Below the pieces are notes generated by a model, which saw nothing but the letters and a program-made list of their open reading frames with translations, did not search any database and was not told the origin of the DNA. This document shows positions 47,110 to 55,296 of a stretch of DNA of 64,000 nucleotides, piece by piece. The position numbers were made by a program, and so were the translations under genes. Source of the stretch: Sphingomonas rhizophila (lineage in GTDB: Bacteria; Pseudomonadota; Alphaproteobacteria; Sphingomonadales; Sphingomonadaceae); NCBI RefSeq assembly GCF_014396585.1, contig NZ_CP060717.1, positions 558,001-622,000 on the forward strand, written 5' to 3'. Within the stretch, counting starts at the first letter, position 1, and each line of letters opens with the position of its first letter.

Positions 47110-47892
47110 CTATTTGCCCCGCTTCTTGCGGTGGGTGTCGAGGTCTAGGACGGCATTCTCCTCGCCGTCCTCCGGCAAAAGCCCCAGCCGGCGCGCCACT
47201 TCCTGGTAAGCCTCGGCCTCGCCGCCCAGGTCCTGGCGGAAGCGGTCCTTGTCCAGCTTTTCATTCGACTTCATGTCCCACAGGCGGCAGCCATCGGGGC
47301 TGATCTCGTCGGCCAGGATGATGCGGGCAAAGTCGCCGTCCCACACCCGTCCGAATTCCAGCTTGAAGTCGACCAGCCGGATGCCGATCGCCGCGAACAT
47401 GCCGCACATGAAGTCGTTCACGCGGATCGCCATGTCGGCGATGTCGTTCATTTCGTCCTGGCTGGCCCAGCCGAAGCAGGCGATATGCTCGTCGGCGATC
47501 AGCGGATCGCCCAGTGCGTCGTCCTTATAATAATATTCGATGATCGTCCGCGGCAGCTGCGTGCCTTCCTCGATCCCCAGCCGCTTCGACAGCGAACCGG
47601 CGGCGACGTTGCGGATGACGACCTCGATCGGGACGATCTCGACCTGCCGGATCAACTGCTCGCGCATGTTAATGCGACGGATGAAATGGGTCGGCACGCC
47701 GATCGTCGCCAGTGCCGTGAAGATATGTTCCGAAATGCGGTTGTTGAGCACGCCCTTGCCATTGATCGTGCCCCGCTTCTGCGCGTTGAACGCGGTCGCG
47801 TCGTCCTTGAAATACTGGATCAGCGTGCCGGGCTCGGGACCCTCGTAGAGGATCTTGGCCTTACCTTCGTAGATCTGGCGACGACGGGACAT
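47110..47892 (-). CDS. purC: Phosphoribosylaminoimidazole-succinocarboxamide synthase
   Basis: A 260-residue SAICAR synthetase, the eighth step of purine synthesis, which joins aspartate to CAIR with ATP. Signatures: [47 protein letters not shown] and [10 protein letters not shown] with [14 protein letters not shown]. The frame is open upstream but the family start [13 protein letters not shown] sets the ATG at 47892. The C-terminus ends [10 protein letters not shown]. Neighbours are unrelated to purines. Confidence 0.97.
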   Translation of the reverse strand: MSRRRQIYEGKAKILYEGPEPGTLIQYFKDDATAFNAQKRGTINGKGVLNNRISEHIFTALATIGVPTHFIRRINMREQLIRQVEIVPIEVVIRNVAAGSLSKRLGIEEGTQLPRTIIEYYYKDDALGDPLIADEHIACFGWASQDEMNDIADMAIRVNDFMCGMFAAIGIRLVDFKLEFGRVWDGDFARIILADEISPDGCRLWDMKSNEKLDKDRFRQDLGGEAEAYQEVARRLGLLPEDGEENAVLDLDTHRKKRGK

Positions 47893-48002
47893 AGGGCGTG
47901 GGGACTCCGGTGCCGGGAAGGGAGCGCGGCCTATAGGCGAGCCGCGCTCCGCAAGCAATCGAGCACCGGGAGATGGACCCTGGTTCGTCGGAGTTGCTGC
48001 CG

Positions 48003-48179
48003 TCAGGCGTTCTTCGAGCGTCGCGACCACGGCGCATCGAACTGGACGCGGTGAAGGCTGCGGAACGCTTCCATGAACGCTTGGCCGATTTGCTTGAGAT
48101 CCTGGACCAGGCCGTCGATCGAACAATTGAGGTCGTCGCGGGCCATCTGATATTCGCGGTCATAAATTTCATCGCGCAT
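48003..48179 (-). CDS. Small hypothetical protein (58 aa)
   Basis: A 58-codon ORF with a good GAGGAG ribosome site 8 bases before the ATG. The product starts [20 protein letters not shown] and continues with [19 protein letters not shown] and [18 protein letters not shown]. It is soluble, largely helical and amphipathic, with neighbour-like codon use. I do not recognise a family. It is divergent from the LysR gene (137 bases) and 110 bases upstream of purC. Confidence 0.6.
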   Translation of the reverse strand: MRDEIYDREYQMARDDLNCSIDGLVQDLKQIGQAFMEAFRSLHRVQFDAPWSRRSKNA

Positions 48180-48316
48180 CTTTCCGTCTCCTCTCCAATA
48201 GGTCGTGGCCGGCGCAGGCTGGGGAGTTCGTCAGGGGCTCCGGCCACCAAAGGGAGATAGGCTGAAGGCGTTGGCTTGCCCAATTGAATAGGCAGGCGTA
48301 ACGATAAGCACAGCTT

Positions 48317-49231
48317 ATGACGCAGTCCCCACGCAACCTGCCGCCGCTGTCTGCCATCCGTGCCTTCGAAGCCGCCGCTCGACTGGAAAATTTCACGGCG
48401 GCAGCCGCCGAACTTGGCATGACCCAGGCGGCGGTCAGCTATCAGGTTAAGGCGTTGGAACAGCGGCTCGGCGCGCCGCTGTTCGCGCGGGAACGGGGCC
48501 GCGCGGTGCTGACCCCACTCGGCGCCCGCCTGCTTCCCGCGCTGACCGGCGCATTCGATGCGATGGCCCAGGCCTTCGCCATCAACCGCGAGGAGGACGA
48601 GGGGCTGCTGACGATTGCCACTACCTTCACCTTCGCCAACACCTGGCTGACGTGGCGGTTGGGGTCCTTCCAGATCGAACACCCCGACCTCGCCGTCAGG
48701 CTATCGACCGGTAACGCGCTGGTGAACCTGGTCGCTAGCGAAGCCGATGTGGCGATCCGCGCCGGGACCGGCGATTGGCCCGACTTGGATGTCGTCGAGC
48801 TGATGCCGGTCGACTTCACCCCAATGTGCACGCCGTCATTCCTGAAACGGACGGAGGATCGGCTGGGAAGGCCGATCCAGCCGGGCGATCTCACCAGCCT
48901 GTCCCAGCTCAGCCCGGATGACCCCTGGTGGGACCTGTGGTTCGACGCGGCCGGTGTCGATCACAAGGAGCGACGCCGCCCGGTCGGCCTTCGCCTCGAC
49001 AGCCAGGCCGACGAGGGGCATGCCGCGATGGGCGGCCAGGGGATTGCGCTGCTGACCCCGGAATTCTGGCGCAACGACATGCGCGACGGACGGCTGGTGC
49101 AGCCGTTCCCGATTACCGCCACCGCCGGCTACCGCTATTGGTTGGTCACCGCGCCGGGCCGGTCGCGCGTACCCAAGATCAAGCGGTTCCGTGAATGGCT
49201 GCTCGACCGGATCGCCGACACCCGTTCCTAG
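48317..49231 (+). CDS. LysR family transcriptional regulator (GcvA-like)
   Basis: A 304-residue LysR-type regulator. The N-terminal winged helix-turn-helix reads LSAIRAFEAAARLENFTAAA and ELGMTQAAVSYQVKALEQRLG, followed by PLFARERGRAVLTPLGARLL. The effector domain includes VRLSTGNALVNLVASEADVAIR, typical of the GcvA/AmpR subgroup. The target is unknown; LysR genes often regulate the divergent neighbour, here the 58-aa gene. Its stop interlocks with the convergent M16 gene in CTAG. Confidence 0.93.
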   Translation: MTQSPRNLPPLSAIRAFEAAARLENFTAAAAELGMTQAAVSYQVKALEQRLGAPLFARERGRAVLTPLGARLLPALTGAFDAMAQAFAINREEDEGLLTIATTFTFANTWLTWRLGSFQIEHPDLAVRLSTGNALVNLVASEADVAIRAGTGDWPDLDVVELMPVDFTPMCTPSFLKRTEDRLGRPIQPGDLTSLSQLSPDDPWWDLWFDAAGVDHKERRRPVGLRLDSQADEGHAAMGGQGIALLTPEFWRNDMRDGRLVQPFPITATAGYRYWLVTAPGRSRVPKIKRFREWLLDRIADTRS

Positions 49232-52083
49232 GACGCGGGCTTCGCCAGCTTGTCGCTGACGATGCGCACCTTCACCTGCCTGGCCGGATCGAACACCTGC
49301 CGTGCCATCCGCTGCAGGTCGGCGGCAGTCACCGCGCCCAGTCGCTGGCGGGTAGTGAGCATCCGCGTCAGTCTGAAGGGATCCGACTGGGCAACCGCGA
49401 CCCGCGTCAGCCAGTTGCCGTTTTCGCGGAGCGAGCGGTCGGCGCGCTGCAGCAACGGGTTGCGTGCCCGCGCCAGGACATCGGCGTCGACCGGCTTGTC
49501 GCGAAGCGTCGCGGCGGCGGCAGCGATGACTTTTTCGACCTCGTCCATCTTGGTCGGTGACACGACGGCGCTGGCCGTCACCGTGCCGAAGTCCTTGTAG
49601 GTGTCGGACAGGCTGGCATCGACCGACGCGCCGTAACTGGCGCCGAGCTGCTCGCGGATCTCGTCGACCAGCATGTTCTGGAAAACGGTGGTCAGCAGCG
49701 CGAGCGTCGTCACCCGCTGCACGTCGCTGTCATCGAACGCAGGCCACGCCTCCACCACCATCGCTTGGTCGGCGCCACCGGTGTGGGTGAGCGTGATCGG
49801 GGCAAGGCTTGAGCGGAACCGCGCGGTTCGCGCCTGCGCATAGGCTGGTTCGGCCGCGGCGCGAGCGGGGAGCGCGCCGAAGCTGGCGGCGACGGCGGCG
49901 ATCGTCTGCGCTTCGTCAAGGTCCCCGACGACGCCGATTTCGATCGGTGCATTCGCCGCGACCGGCGCGTAGGCGGCGGCGAGCTGCTTCAGGTCACGCT
50001 TGGCCAGTTCGGCCGCCGGCGGCACGCCGAAGCGCCAGTCGTCGTTGGCGAGGATCGCGGGCAGGATCGCCTGCGCGACCGCGGCCGGCTGGGCGCGAAT
50101 CTGCCGGTCGATGACGGGCAGCAGGTTGGCGAATTGCGACGCGGCTTCGGGACGATAGCCGGGGTCGGTCATGAAGGCCGCGCTGACCTTCATCTGCGCC
50201 GCCAGGTCGGCCGGCGTCGTAATCCCGTTCGAGACGAAGGCGTCGTCCTCGACCTGCACGCCATAGCTGATCAGCTTTCCGGCCATGACTTCCTTGAGAT
50301 CCTCCAGCGACTGCTTGCGCGTCGCGCCGATGTCGCTGGTCGCGCTCATCGTCATGTCGAGGCCGGGAAGGCTGCGTGGAAGCGCGAGCTGCCCGCCGGC
50401 CATCCGGACGGAATATCGGACGCGGCCCTTTTCGAAGTCGGTCTTCTTGAGGTTTAGGCGGACGTTGTTGGCGAAGCGGATCTGGCGAACGCCCGACGCG
50501 GCATCGACCTTGTCGGCGACGACTTTCCCGGGCGCTCCGAAGCTATCATAGGCGAAGGCCAGCGCACCATTGTCGGCGGGTGCAGCGACCTTGACCGCGC
50601 GGCTAGTGGCGTAGGCGGCGGCAAGCTGCTGCGGTGTGCCAATCGGCGCCTTGTCGGAGATGTAGGTAACCGGTGCACTGCCGGTCCACAGCCGATTGAA
50701 CTCGGCGTTGACCTCGGCCAGCGTGATCGTCGGTGCGGTCGCCTTGAACTGGGCCAGCCGCCATGCGGGCGCGGTGATGACCTGCCGCTCGATGATGTTG
50801 GAAACGATCTGCCCGGCCAGCGCCTGGCTGGTGCGGGTATCGGCCTGCGCGGCCTCGGTTTCGGCGCGGGTGGTGAGGTCGGCCATCTGCCGCTTCAGCT
50901 CGGCCTGGGTAAAGCCGAACTCGCGGGCACGGCGGACCTCCTGCTCGATCGTGGTCAGCGCCGACTTCCACTCGCCGTCCTTGGCGTAAAGCGAGACCGA
51001 GCTTTGCAGCGCCTGGTCGCGGAACTGGCTGTCGACGTCCATCGACCCGCCGAGCAGCGGCGAATTGGGGGCATTGGCGATGCGCGCCAGCCGCTTGTTG
51101 AACATCCCGACCGCGACGTTGCGGATCAGCTTGCGGCGGCGTTCGGCAATGGTGTCGGCAGGATCGTCCCACGGACGAAGAACCGACAGGGTGACCGACG
51201 TTGGCGTGGCGGGATCGACGAACGTGCCGAACGCGGCCGGGCGCTTGAGGTCGACGGTGCCCCGGGGCAGCGGGGCGCCGGCCGGACCCTTGCCGCGCCA
51301 GTCGCCGAACTTGGCCCTGATCTTCGCTTCGACGACATCGGGGTCGATATCGCCGACGACGACCAGCGTGGCGTTTTCCGGGCGGTAGTAGCGGCGATAA
51401 AGGTCCGCGATCCGCGCCGCGTCGACCTTGGTGATGACGTCGGTGGTGCCGATCGGGATGCGCTTCGCATAGGGCGTGCCGGGCGCCTGGAAATCGAGCA
51501 GGCCGAGGAGGTAACGGATCTGGTAGCTGTCGCGGGCGCGGCGCTCGCCTTCGATCACCCCGCGCTCGCGATTCACCGCGGCGGGATCGAACGTCACCTC
51601 GCTGGCGATTTCGCGCATCAGGAACAGCGCGGTGTCCATCCGCGCGGCGTCGGCCTGCGGAATGTCGAGCATGTAGGTGGTGGCGTCAAAGCCGGTCTGG
51701 GCGTTGGTGTCGGGCCCGAAGGCGAGGCCCTGCCGCTCCAGGAGCTTGATCATGTCGCCTTCGGGGACGTTGGTCGTCCCGTTGAACGCAAGATGCTCGA
51801 TGAAGTGGGCAAGGCCGCGCTCGGCATCGCTTTCGCCGAGCGATCCGAAGCCGATGTTGAGCCGGACCGCCGCGGTGCCCTTCGGAGTCGCGTTCTTGCG
51901 GATGGCGTAGCGCATGCCGTTGGCGAGGCGGCCATAGCGGATCGCGGGATCGGGAACGACGTCGGTCGCCTGCTGGCCCCAGGCGGCGGGCGAGTTGGCG
52001 GCTGGTGCTTGCCAGGCGAGTGCGGGCGGGGTGAGCGCCAGTGCGGCGGTGGCGAGCAGGACGAAACGGACGGCGCGGATCAT
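49228..52083 (-). CDS. M16 family metallopeptidase (pitrilysin-like), secreted
   Basis: A 951-residue protein made of two M16 halves. After the signal peptide (MIRAVRFVLLATAALALTPPALA) the first half holds the inverted zinc motif HFIEHLAFNGT (HxxEH) with the downstream Glu in RERGVIEGE. The second half lacks a zinc motif, as expected for the inactive partner. It would degrade peptides in the periplasm. The start is the ATG at 52083; an in-frame ATG 11 codons earlier falls inside the upstream terminator hairpin. The likely ribosome site GGGAGGGG is the 3' arm of that hairpin. Confidence 0.95.
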   Translation of the reverse strand: MIRAVRFVLLATAALALTPPALAWQAPAANSPAAWGQQATDVVPDPAIRYGRLANGMRYAIRKNATPKGTAAVRLNIGFGSLGESDAERGLAHFIEHLAFNGTTNVPEGDMIKLLERQGLAFGPDTNAQTGFDATTYMLDIPQADAARMDTALFLMREIASEVTFDPAAVNRERGVIEGERRARDSYQIRYLLGLLDFQAPGTPYAKRIPIGTTDVITKVDAARIADLYRRYYRPENATLVVVGDIDPDVVEAKIRAKFGDWRGKGPAGAPLPRGTVDLKRPAAFGTFVDPATPTSVTLSVLRPWDDPADTIAERRRKLIRNVAVGMFNKRLARIANAPNSPLLGGSMDVDSQFRDQALQSSVSLYAKDGEWKSALTTIEQEVRRAREFGFTQAELKRQMADLTTRAETEAAQADTRTSQALAGQIVSNIIERQVITAPAWRLAQFKATAPTITLAEVNAEFNRLWTGSAPVTYISDKAPIGTPQQLAAAYATSRAVKVAAPADNGALAFAYDSFGAPGKVVADKVDAASGVRQIRFANNVRLNLKKTDFEKGRVRYSVRMAGGQLALPRSLPGLDMTMSATSDIGATRKQSLEDLKEVMAGKLISYGVQVEDDAFVSNGITTPADLAAQMKVSAAFMTDPGYRPEAASQFANLLPVIDRQIRAQPAAVAQAILPAILANDDWRFGVPPAAELAKRDLKQLAAAYAPVAANAPIEIGVVGDLDEAQTIAAVAASFGALPARAAAEPAYAQARTARFRSSLAPITLTHTGGADQAMVVEAWPAFDDSDVQRVTTLALLTTVFQNMLVDEIREQLGASYGASVDASLSDTYKDFGTVTASAVVSPTKMDEVEKVIAAAAATLRDKPVDADVLARARNPLLQRADRSLRENGNWLTRVAVAQSDPFRLTRMLTTRQRLGAVTAADLQRMARQVFDPARQVKVRIVSDKLAKPAS

Positions 52084-52088
52084 GAACG

Positions 52089-52126
52089 AAAAACCCCTCC
52101 CACGGGAAAATCCCATTGGGGAGGGG
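52089..52126 (-). terminator. Rho-independent terminator after the PEP-CTERM gene, abutting the M16 start
   Basis: On the minus strand CCCCTCCC pairs with GGGAGGGG (8 bp), with an inner GGGA/TCCC stem, followed by TTTTT. It lies about 100 bases past the PEP-CTERM stop. The 3' arm doubles as the apparent ribosome site of the M16 gene. Confidence 0.7.
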
Positions 52127-52223
52127 CTTAGCGGCGGCGGAAGCGAGAGGCGAGTGGCCTATTCGCCAAGTGGCCGCAAATTTCGACGGGCGGCACCGGG
52201 GCGCCGCCCGCTCTTTGTCTCGG

Positions 52224-53021
52224 TCAGGCGACCTGCATCGCGAGGCCGCTGCGGCGCTTGGAGCGGCGCATGCCGGCGCCGATCGCGCCGAAGCCGACCA
52301 GCATCATCGCCCAGGTGCCCGGTTCCGGCACCGCGGCGGCGGCCTGGAAGTTGTAGCCGAGCGAGCCTTGGGTGGTCGTCAGGACGACATTGTCGGCCAG
52401 CGCGTTGAAGGACGTGCCGGCACCGCCGCCCTGGCCAACGCCGAAGGCGCTGACGAACCAGTTGCTGCCAAGGACATTGCCCCAGTCTTCGGCGGTGCGT
52501 AGGATGTACGAACCGGCGCCGCAGCCGGTGGTGCCGACGAAGCCGGTGCAGCCCCCGCCCGCCTGATACATCCAGAACAGGTCGGAAGCGGCGGCGCTGT
52601 CTTCGACGCCGAGGGTATATCCACCGTTATAGGCGGCTTCCCAGATCAGTTCGCCGCGAACCCCGTCGGTGTTGACATAGACGCGGAAGGCCGGCGACTG
52701 GATGCCGCCGCTGCCGCCGTCGAGGACGAGGTAGTCGCCGGTCAGGCTGACGATGCTGTCCGCCGCGCCGTAGTTCGTGGTCGGTACATAGTTGTTGCCG
52801 TTGAGGACGCGGGTGCGGTTGCCGGTCAGCTGCAGCGAGCCGTCGGCGTCGAGCGCGGTGTTGGACGTGATGGTCGCCGACGATCCGGCAGCCATTTCGC
52901 CGGCCGGGGCGGCGACGCCCTGCGATCCGTCGAGGGTGGTGATGTCAACGGTCTGCGCGGCGACGGGTGCAGCGAAGGCCACGGTGGCGAGCGCCACCGT
53001 CAGGACGTGCGAGAATTTCAT
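52224..53021 (-). CDS. PEPxxWA-CTERM sorting domain-containing protein
   Basis: A 265-residue exported protein. Signal peptide MKFSHVLTVALATVAFAAPVAA; a Thr/Ser/Gly/Asn-rich beta-type body with two Cys (GGCTGFVGTTGCGAG); then the C-terminal tripartite sorting signal: VPEPGTWAMMLVGFGAIGAG and a basic end RRSKRRSG. This is the sphingomonad PEPxxWA variant recognised by an exosortase/EpsH-type system, which is not in the window. It is probably a surface or matrix protein. A GGGGAG site precedes the ATG, and a CtrA-type box lies about 115 bases upstream. Confidence 0.93.
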   Translation of the reverse strand: MKFSHVLTVALATVAFAAPVAAQTVDITTLDGSQGVAAPAGEMAAGSSATITSNTALDADGSLQLTGNRTRVLNGNNYVPTTNYGAADSIVSLTGDYLVLDGGSGGIQSPAFRVYVNTDGVRGELIWEAAYNGGYTLGVEDSAAASDLFWMYQAGGGCTGFVGTTGCGAGSYILRTAEDWGNVLGSNWFVSAFGVGQGGGAGTSFNALADNVVLTTTQGSLGYNFQAAAAVPEPGTWAMMLVGFGAIGAGMRRSKRRSGLAMQVA

Positions 53022-53134
53022 GTGTCTTACTCCCCAAAAGCAACAAGTGCGCGCGACTACGAATGGCCGCGGCGGCGATACCAACAAGTCCTGAGCGGTT
53101 GCCCCCGACTCGGAAACCAGAGAGTTAACAGGCG

Positions 53135-53150
53135 TTAACTTTCTGTTAAC
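53135..53150. promoter_or_regulatory. CtrA-type binding site TTAA-N7-TTAAC
   Basis: TTAA-CTTTCTG-TTAAC is an exact match to the alphaproteobacterial CtrA consensus. A third half-site (TTAAC at 53125) lies six bases upstream, so the spacing there is one base short. CpdR, which controls CtrA turnover, is encoded in this window. Confidence 0.6.
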
Positions 53151-53161
53151 CGCCGGAATAG

Positions 53162-53190
53162 TTGACAAAATAGTAACGGTCCCGAATTGA
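53162..53190 (+). promoter_or_regulatory. Possible sigma-70 promoter
   Basis: TTGACA is followed 17 bases later by AATTGA, a poor -10. If real it reads rightward to the small gene at 53329. Confidence 0.3.
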
Positions 53191-53328
53191 ACCGGCACGA
53201 TCCAAGTCTTGGCGAGCTGCTCGCGGCGGCTGTAGCCGGTTGCCGCGAACGAGTGCGGGCACCGGCGAATCCCCGCTTGAGATTGACGGCGCGATGGGTC
53301 AGGCTCTGTCCGGGCCGGGGAGGGTCGC

Positions 53329-53499
53329 ATGAAGCTTTATCGAGTGAACAAGCTGGCCAAGCGCGGCGGCATGGTCGTCAAGCAGAAGAATGTGCTGGCC
53401 GCCAGCGACCAGCAGGCGGTCGCCGAGGCGGCGGAGAGCGACGATTGCCCGGTGTGTGACGTCCTTCACAACGGCACGCTCATCGGCCGGATCGACTAG
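53329..53499 (+). CDS. Small hypothetical protein (56 aa) with a CPVC motif
   Basis: A 56-residue ORF with a strong GGGGAGGG ribosome site 4-12 bases before the ATG. The product has a basic N-terminus (KLYRVNKLAKRGGMVVKQKN), an acidic Ala/Glu middle and the end DDCPVCDVLHNGTLIGRID. The CxxC pair suggests a metal or redox site. I do not recognise a family. It is followed at once by copy 1 of the four-hairpin repeat. Confidence 0.65.
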   Translation: MKLYRVNKLAKRGGMVVKQKNVLAASDQQAVAEAAESDDCPVCDVLHNGTLIGRID

Positions 53500-53505
53500 T
53501 CGCAG

Positions 53506-53625
53506 GCGCGCCGAGCGCAGCCGAGCGATTGCGAAGCGATCGGGAGGCAGCGCGTAGAGTCGCGCTAGCCCGGCCAGCGGCGGCACGGCCGCCGACTGAC
53601 GTCACGGATCTATTCCGTGACGGCT
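53506..53625. repeat. Four-hairpin repeat element, copy 1
   Basis: 120 bases, starting six bases after a stop codon, nearly identical to copy 2 outside four hairpin loops. Hairpins: 53526-53542 (7 bp, loop GAA), 53549-53566 (6 bp, loop TAGAGT), 53578-53594 (7 bp, loop ACG) and 53601-53621 (8 bp, GTCACGGA / TCCGTGAC). Confidence 0.85.
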
Positions 53626-53690
53626 TCATTCCTTTCCTTGCGTCGCCAACCCGACGGAACAGCATCGCGGTGGCGCGGGTTGCGCCCTGC

Positions 53691-53927
53691 ATGGCGTTTA
53701 CCCAGCTCGATCCCCCGATCCCCGTCCACATCGTCGACCGCGGCGCCGGCCAGGCGTTCGCGGTGATCGACTATGGCCCCGAATTCGACCTGTTGTGGGT
53801 GACCGGCATGGACGACGGCGGCGAAATCTGGTGCGTCCCCAACCCGCAGGTCCGCCTGCAAGCCAACTGGTCGATGGGCCGCCGCCCGGCCAAGGCCAAG
53901 GAACCCAGAATCGCCGCGATCAGCTAG
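53691..53927 (+). CDS. Conserved hypothetical protein (78 aa)
   Basis: A 78-residue ORF. The product reads MAFTQLDPPIPVHIVDRGAG, then FAVIDYGPEFDLLWVTGMDD and GEIWCVPNPQVRLQANWSMG, a compact beta-rich domain resembling small conserved proteins I associate with alphaproteobacteria. Function unknown. The ATG at 53691 is where the conserved sequence begins; the longer frame upstream runs through repeat copy 1. The stop TAG is the first base edge of repeat copy 2, so the gene is framed by the two repeat copies. Confidence 0.75.
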   Translation: MAFTQLDPPIPVHIVDRGAGQAFAVIDYGPEFDLLWVTGMDDGGEIWCVPNPQVRLQANWSMGRRPAKAKEPRIAAIS

Positions 53928-54047
53928 CGCGCCAAGCGCAGCCGAGCGATTGCAGGGCAATCGGGAGGCAGCGCGAAGAGAGGCGCTAGCCCGGCCAGCG
54001 GCGGCGCAAGCCGCCGACTGACGTCACGGATTTACTCCGTGACGGCT
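53927..54047. repeat. Four-hairpin repeat element, copy 2
   Basis: 121 bases beginning at the last base of the preceding stop codon. Hairpins: 53947-53963 (7 bp, loop AGG), 53970-53987 (5 bp), 53999-54016 (7 bp with a GCAA tetraloop) and 54023-54043 (8 bp, loop TTTAC). Compared with copy 1, differences fall in loops, apart from a T-G pair that is T-A here. Confidence 0.85.
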
Positions 54048-54349
54048 ACCGCGCGCTCATCCCACAAGCCGCGCGGCGTGGCGGACGGAGGGCACGCGGG
54101 CGAGGAGGGCAATGAACGCCTGCTGCCGCTGCTCATCCCGCCCTCGCCGGCCTTCCACGCGGCGTTGCCGCGCAGAGCCTGGGCCGTCTCGCCCACGCGC
54201 CGCCGCCGAAGCTGCGGCACCGGCTTGAACTGGATGAAGGGATAGCCGTCCTCATCGAACAGCATCGGCAACGGCTCCCGCTTCTGCGAGATGAAGAAGG
54301 GATGGCGGTAGCGAGGCAGGGGCTCGCGCTCGTCAGGATCGTATTTCAT
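54032..54349 (-). CDS. Uncertain ORF (105 aa)
   Basis: A leftward frame with plausible high-GC codon use in its first 60 codons (MKYDPDEREPLPRYRHPFFI, FDEDGYPFIQFKPVPQ, VGETAQALRGNAAWKAGEGG) and a low-complexity Ser/Pro/Arg end that runs into the last hairpin of repeat copy 2. I recognise no family, and no ribosome site is clear. Either the N-terminal part is a real gene whose end was changed by the repeat, or the frame is accidental. The plus strand of this stretch has no better candidate. Confidence 0.35.
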   Translation of the reverse strand: MKYDPDEREPLPRYRHPFFISQKREPLPMLFDEDGYPFIQFKPVPQLRRRRVGETAQALRGNAAWKAGEGGMSSGSRRSLPSSPACPPSATPRGLWDERAVAVTE

Positions 54350-54441
54350 CCACCAGCTTATGGGTTCGCGCGACCTCCGTAGGAAAGTGGATTTTCGCCT
54401 CGCCCGCACTTCTTGACTCAAAAATAAATTGCCGGTCAAAA
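54048..54441. other. Intergenic junction between repeat copy 2 and the AT-rich cassette
   Basis: Apart from the uncertain leftward ORF ending at 54032, nothing was found. Composition shifts from GC-rich to AT-rich between about 54400 and 54440 (for example TCAAAAATAAATTG), which marks the left edge of the foreign segment. No integrase, inverted repeat or target duplication was recognised. Confidence 0.6.
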
Positions 54442-55296
54442 ATGGACATGGACTATTTAGTCGAATCTTTTCGTGCATCTGATCCAGTCAGACAGGGCGA
54501 CGTCTTTCGACTAACTTCAGACGATGGCGTTTACGGAATTCTCGTCACCGCCGACTGCGATATATCAAATAGTAAACACGGCGGAGAACTTACTCTCATT
54601 TTAGCGTATCCTCCCTCACGTTATTTGCGAGATTTCTGGTGTAGAATGGAATGCGGGCGGCTGAAAGCAAAGCTGTCCAGGCAAGTTTTAGAAGCTGCGA
54701 ATCAGTCTTTCGTCGGGCGAGGCGGCGCAAAGCTTCTTGACGAGGACGGCTTGCAATTATTGCTGTCCACGTTTGAGCCGGAAGCGCTTGCTGATCGGCT
54801 GAAGTTCGAAGCCGGGAAGAAGAGGGAAGAATTCCTCGAAAAGATCGAAGCGCTGAAGCTAATGGATGTCATCCTTGATGAAGAACAGTTTGATATCCTG
54901 AAAAAGGCCTCGCTGCTATTGGGACACAGCAAGAAAACCATTGAAAGTTCATTTTTAAGCGTACTGGACGACAGAAAGGGCCCGGCAGACATTTTCCACC
55001 TCCCGGCTCTTCCTGACCTCGGTCATGGGCCTCTAATCGTGCGTCTCAGATCATTCATTTCGATATCTGAAAATGACGTTGGTACTAGTACTGTTTCGGT
55101 GGAAGATACCGGGCCGAAATACATTAGGTGTGCCCGACTGGCTGATAACGTTCGGTTTGCTATGATTCAGAAAATGGCATTCCTCTTCTCGAGGATCGGA
55201 TTATCGGCGGATTATGAGAATGACTTGCGATCAAGATTGAAGGCGACTGAATCTGAGATCGTTGAGGAATTTCTAGGAGATTTGGTAAATGATTGA
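54442..55296 (+). CDS. Hypothetical protein of the AT-rich cassette (284 aa)
   Basis: I do not recognise this protein. The N-terminal 60 residues (QGDVFRLTSDDGVYGILVTA, with DCDIS at about 38-42) look beta-rich; the QGD-x-F ... VTADCDIS pattern recalls proteins found next to ATPases in defence islands, but this is from memory. The middle is a charged helical stretch (FEAGKKREEFLEKIEALKLM), and no membrane segment or signal is seen. Codons ending in A/T are frequent, unlike both flanks. Its stop overlaps the helicase start by eight bases (ATGATTGA), so the two are coupled. Confidence 0.8.
   Translation: MDMDYLVESFRASDPVRQGDVFRLTSDDGVYGILVTADCDISNSKHGGELTLILAYPPSRYLRDFWCRMECGRLKAKLSRQVLEAANQSFVGRGGAKLLDEDGLQLLLSTFEPEALADRLKFEAGKKREEFLEKIEALKLMDVILDEEQFDILKKASLLLGHSKKTIESSFLSVLDDRKGPADIFHLPALPDLGHGPLIVRLRSFISISENDVGTSTVSVEDTGPKYIRCARLADNVRFAMIQKMAFLFSRIGLSADYENDLRSRLKATESEIVEEFLGDLVND

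Larger units (their letters stand above)
53022..53328. promoter_or_regulatory. Divergent intergenic region with CtrA-like and sigma-70-like sites
   Basis: 307 bases between the leftward PEP-CTERM gene and a rightward 56-codon gene. It is locally AT-richer around 53120-53190 and contains three GTTAAC palindromes, of which two form a CtrA box, and a TTGACA -35-like hexamer. No further ORF is seen. Confidence 0.6.

Noticed and set aside
47973..48260. 95-codon plus-strand ORF opposite the 58-aa gene
   Set aside because: The minus-strand 58-aa frame has a better ribosome site and protein-like composition; this one is its shadow.
53125..53138. Second CtrA site formed by the first two TTAAC half-sites
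   Set aside because: The gap between TTAA elements is six bases, not seven; kept only as an extra half-site.
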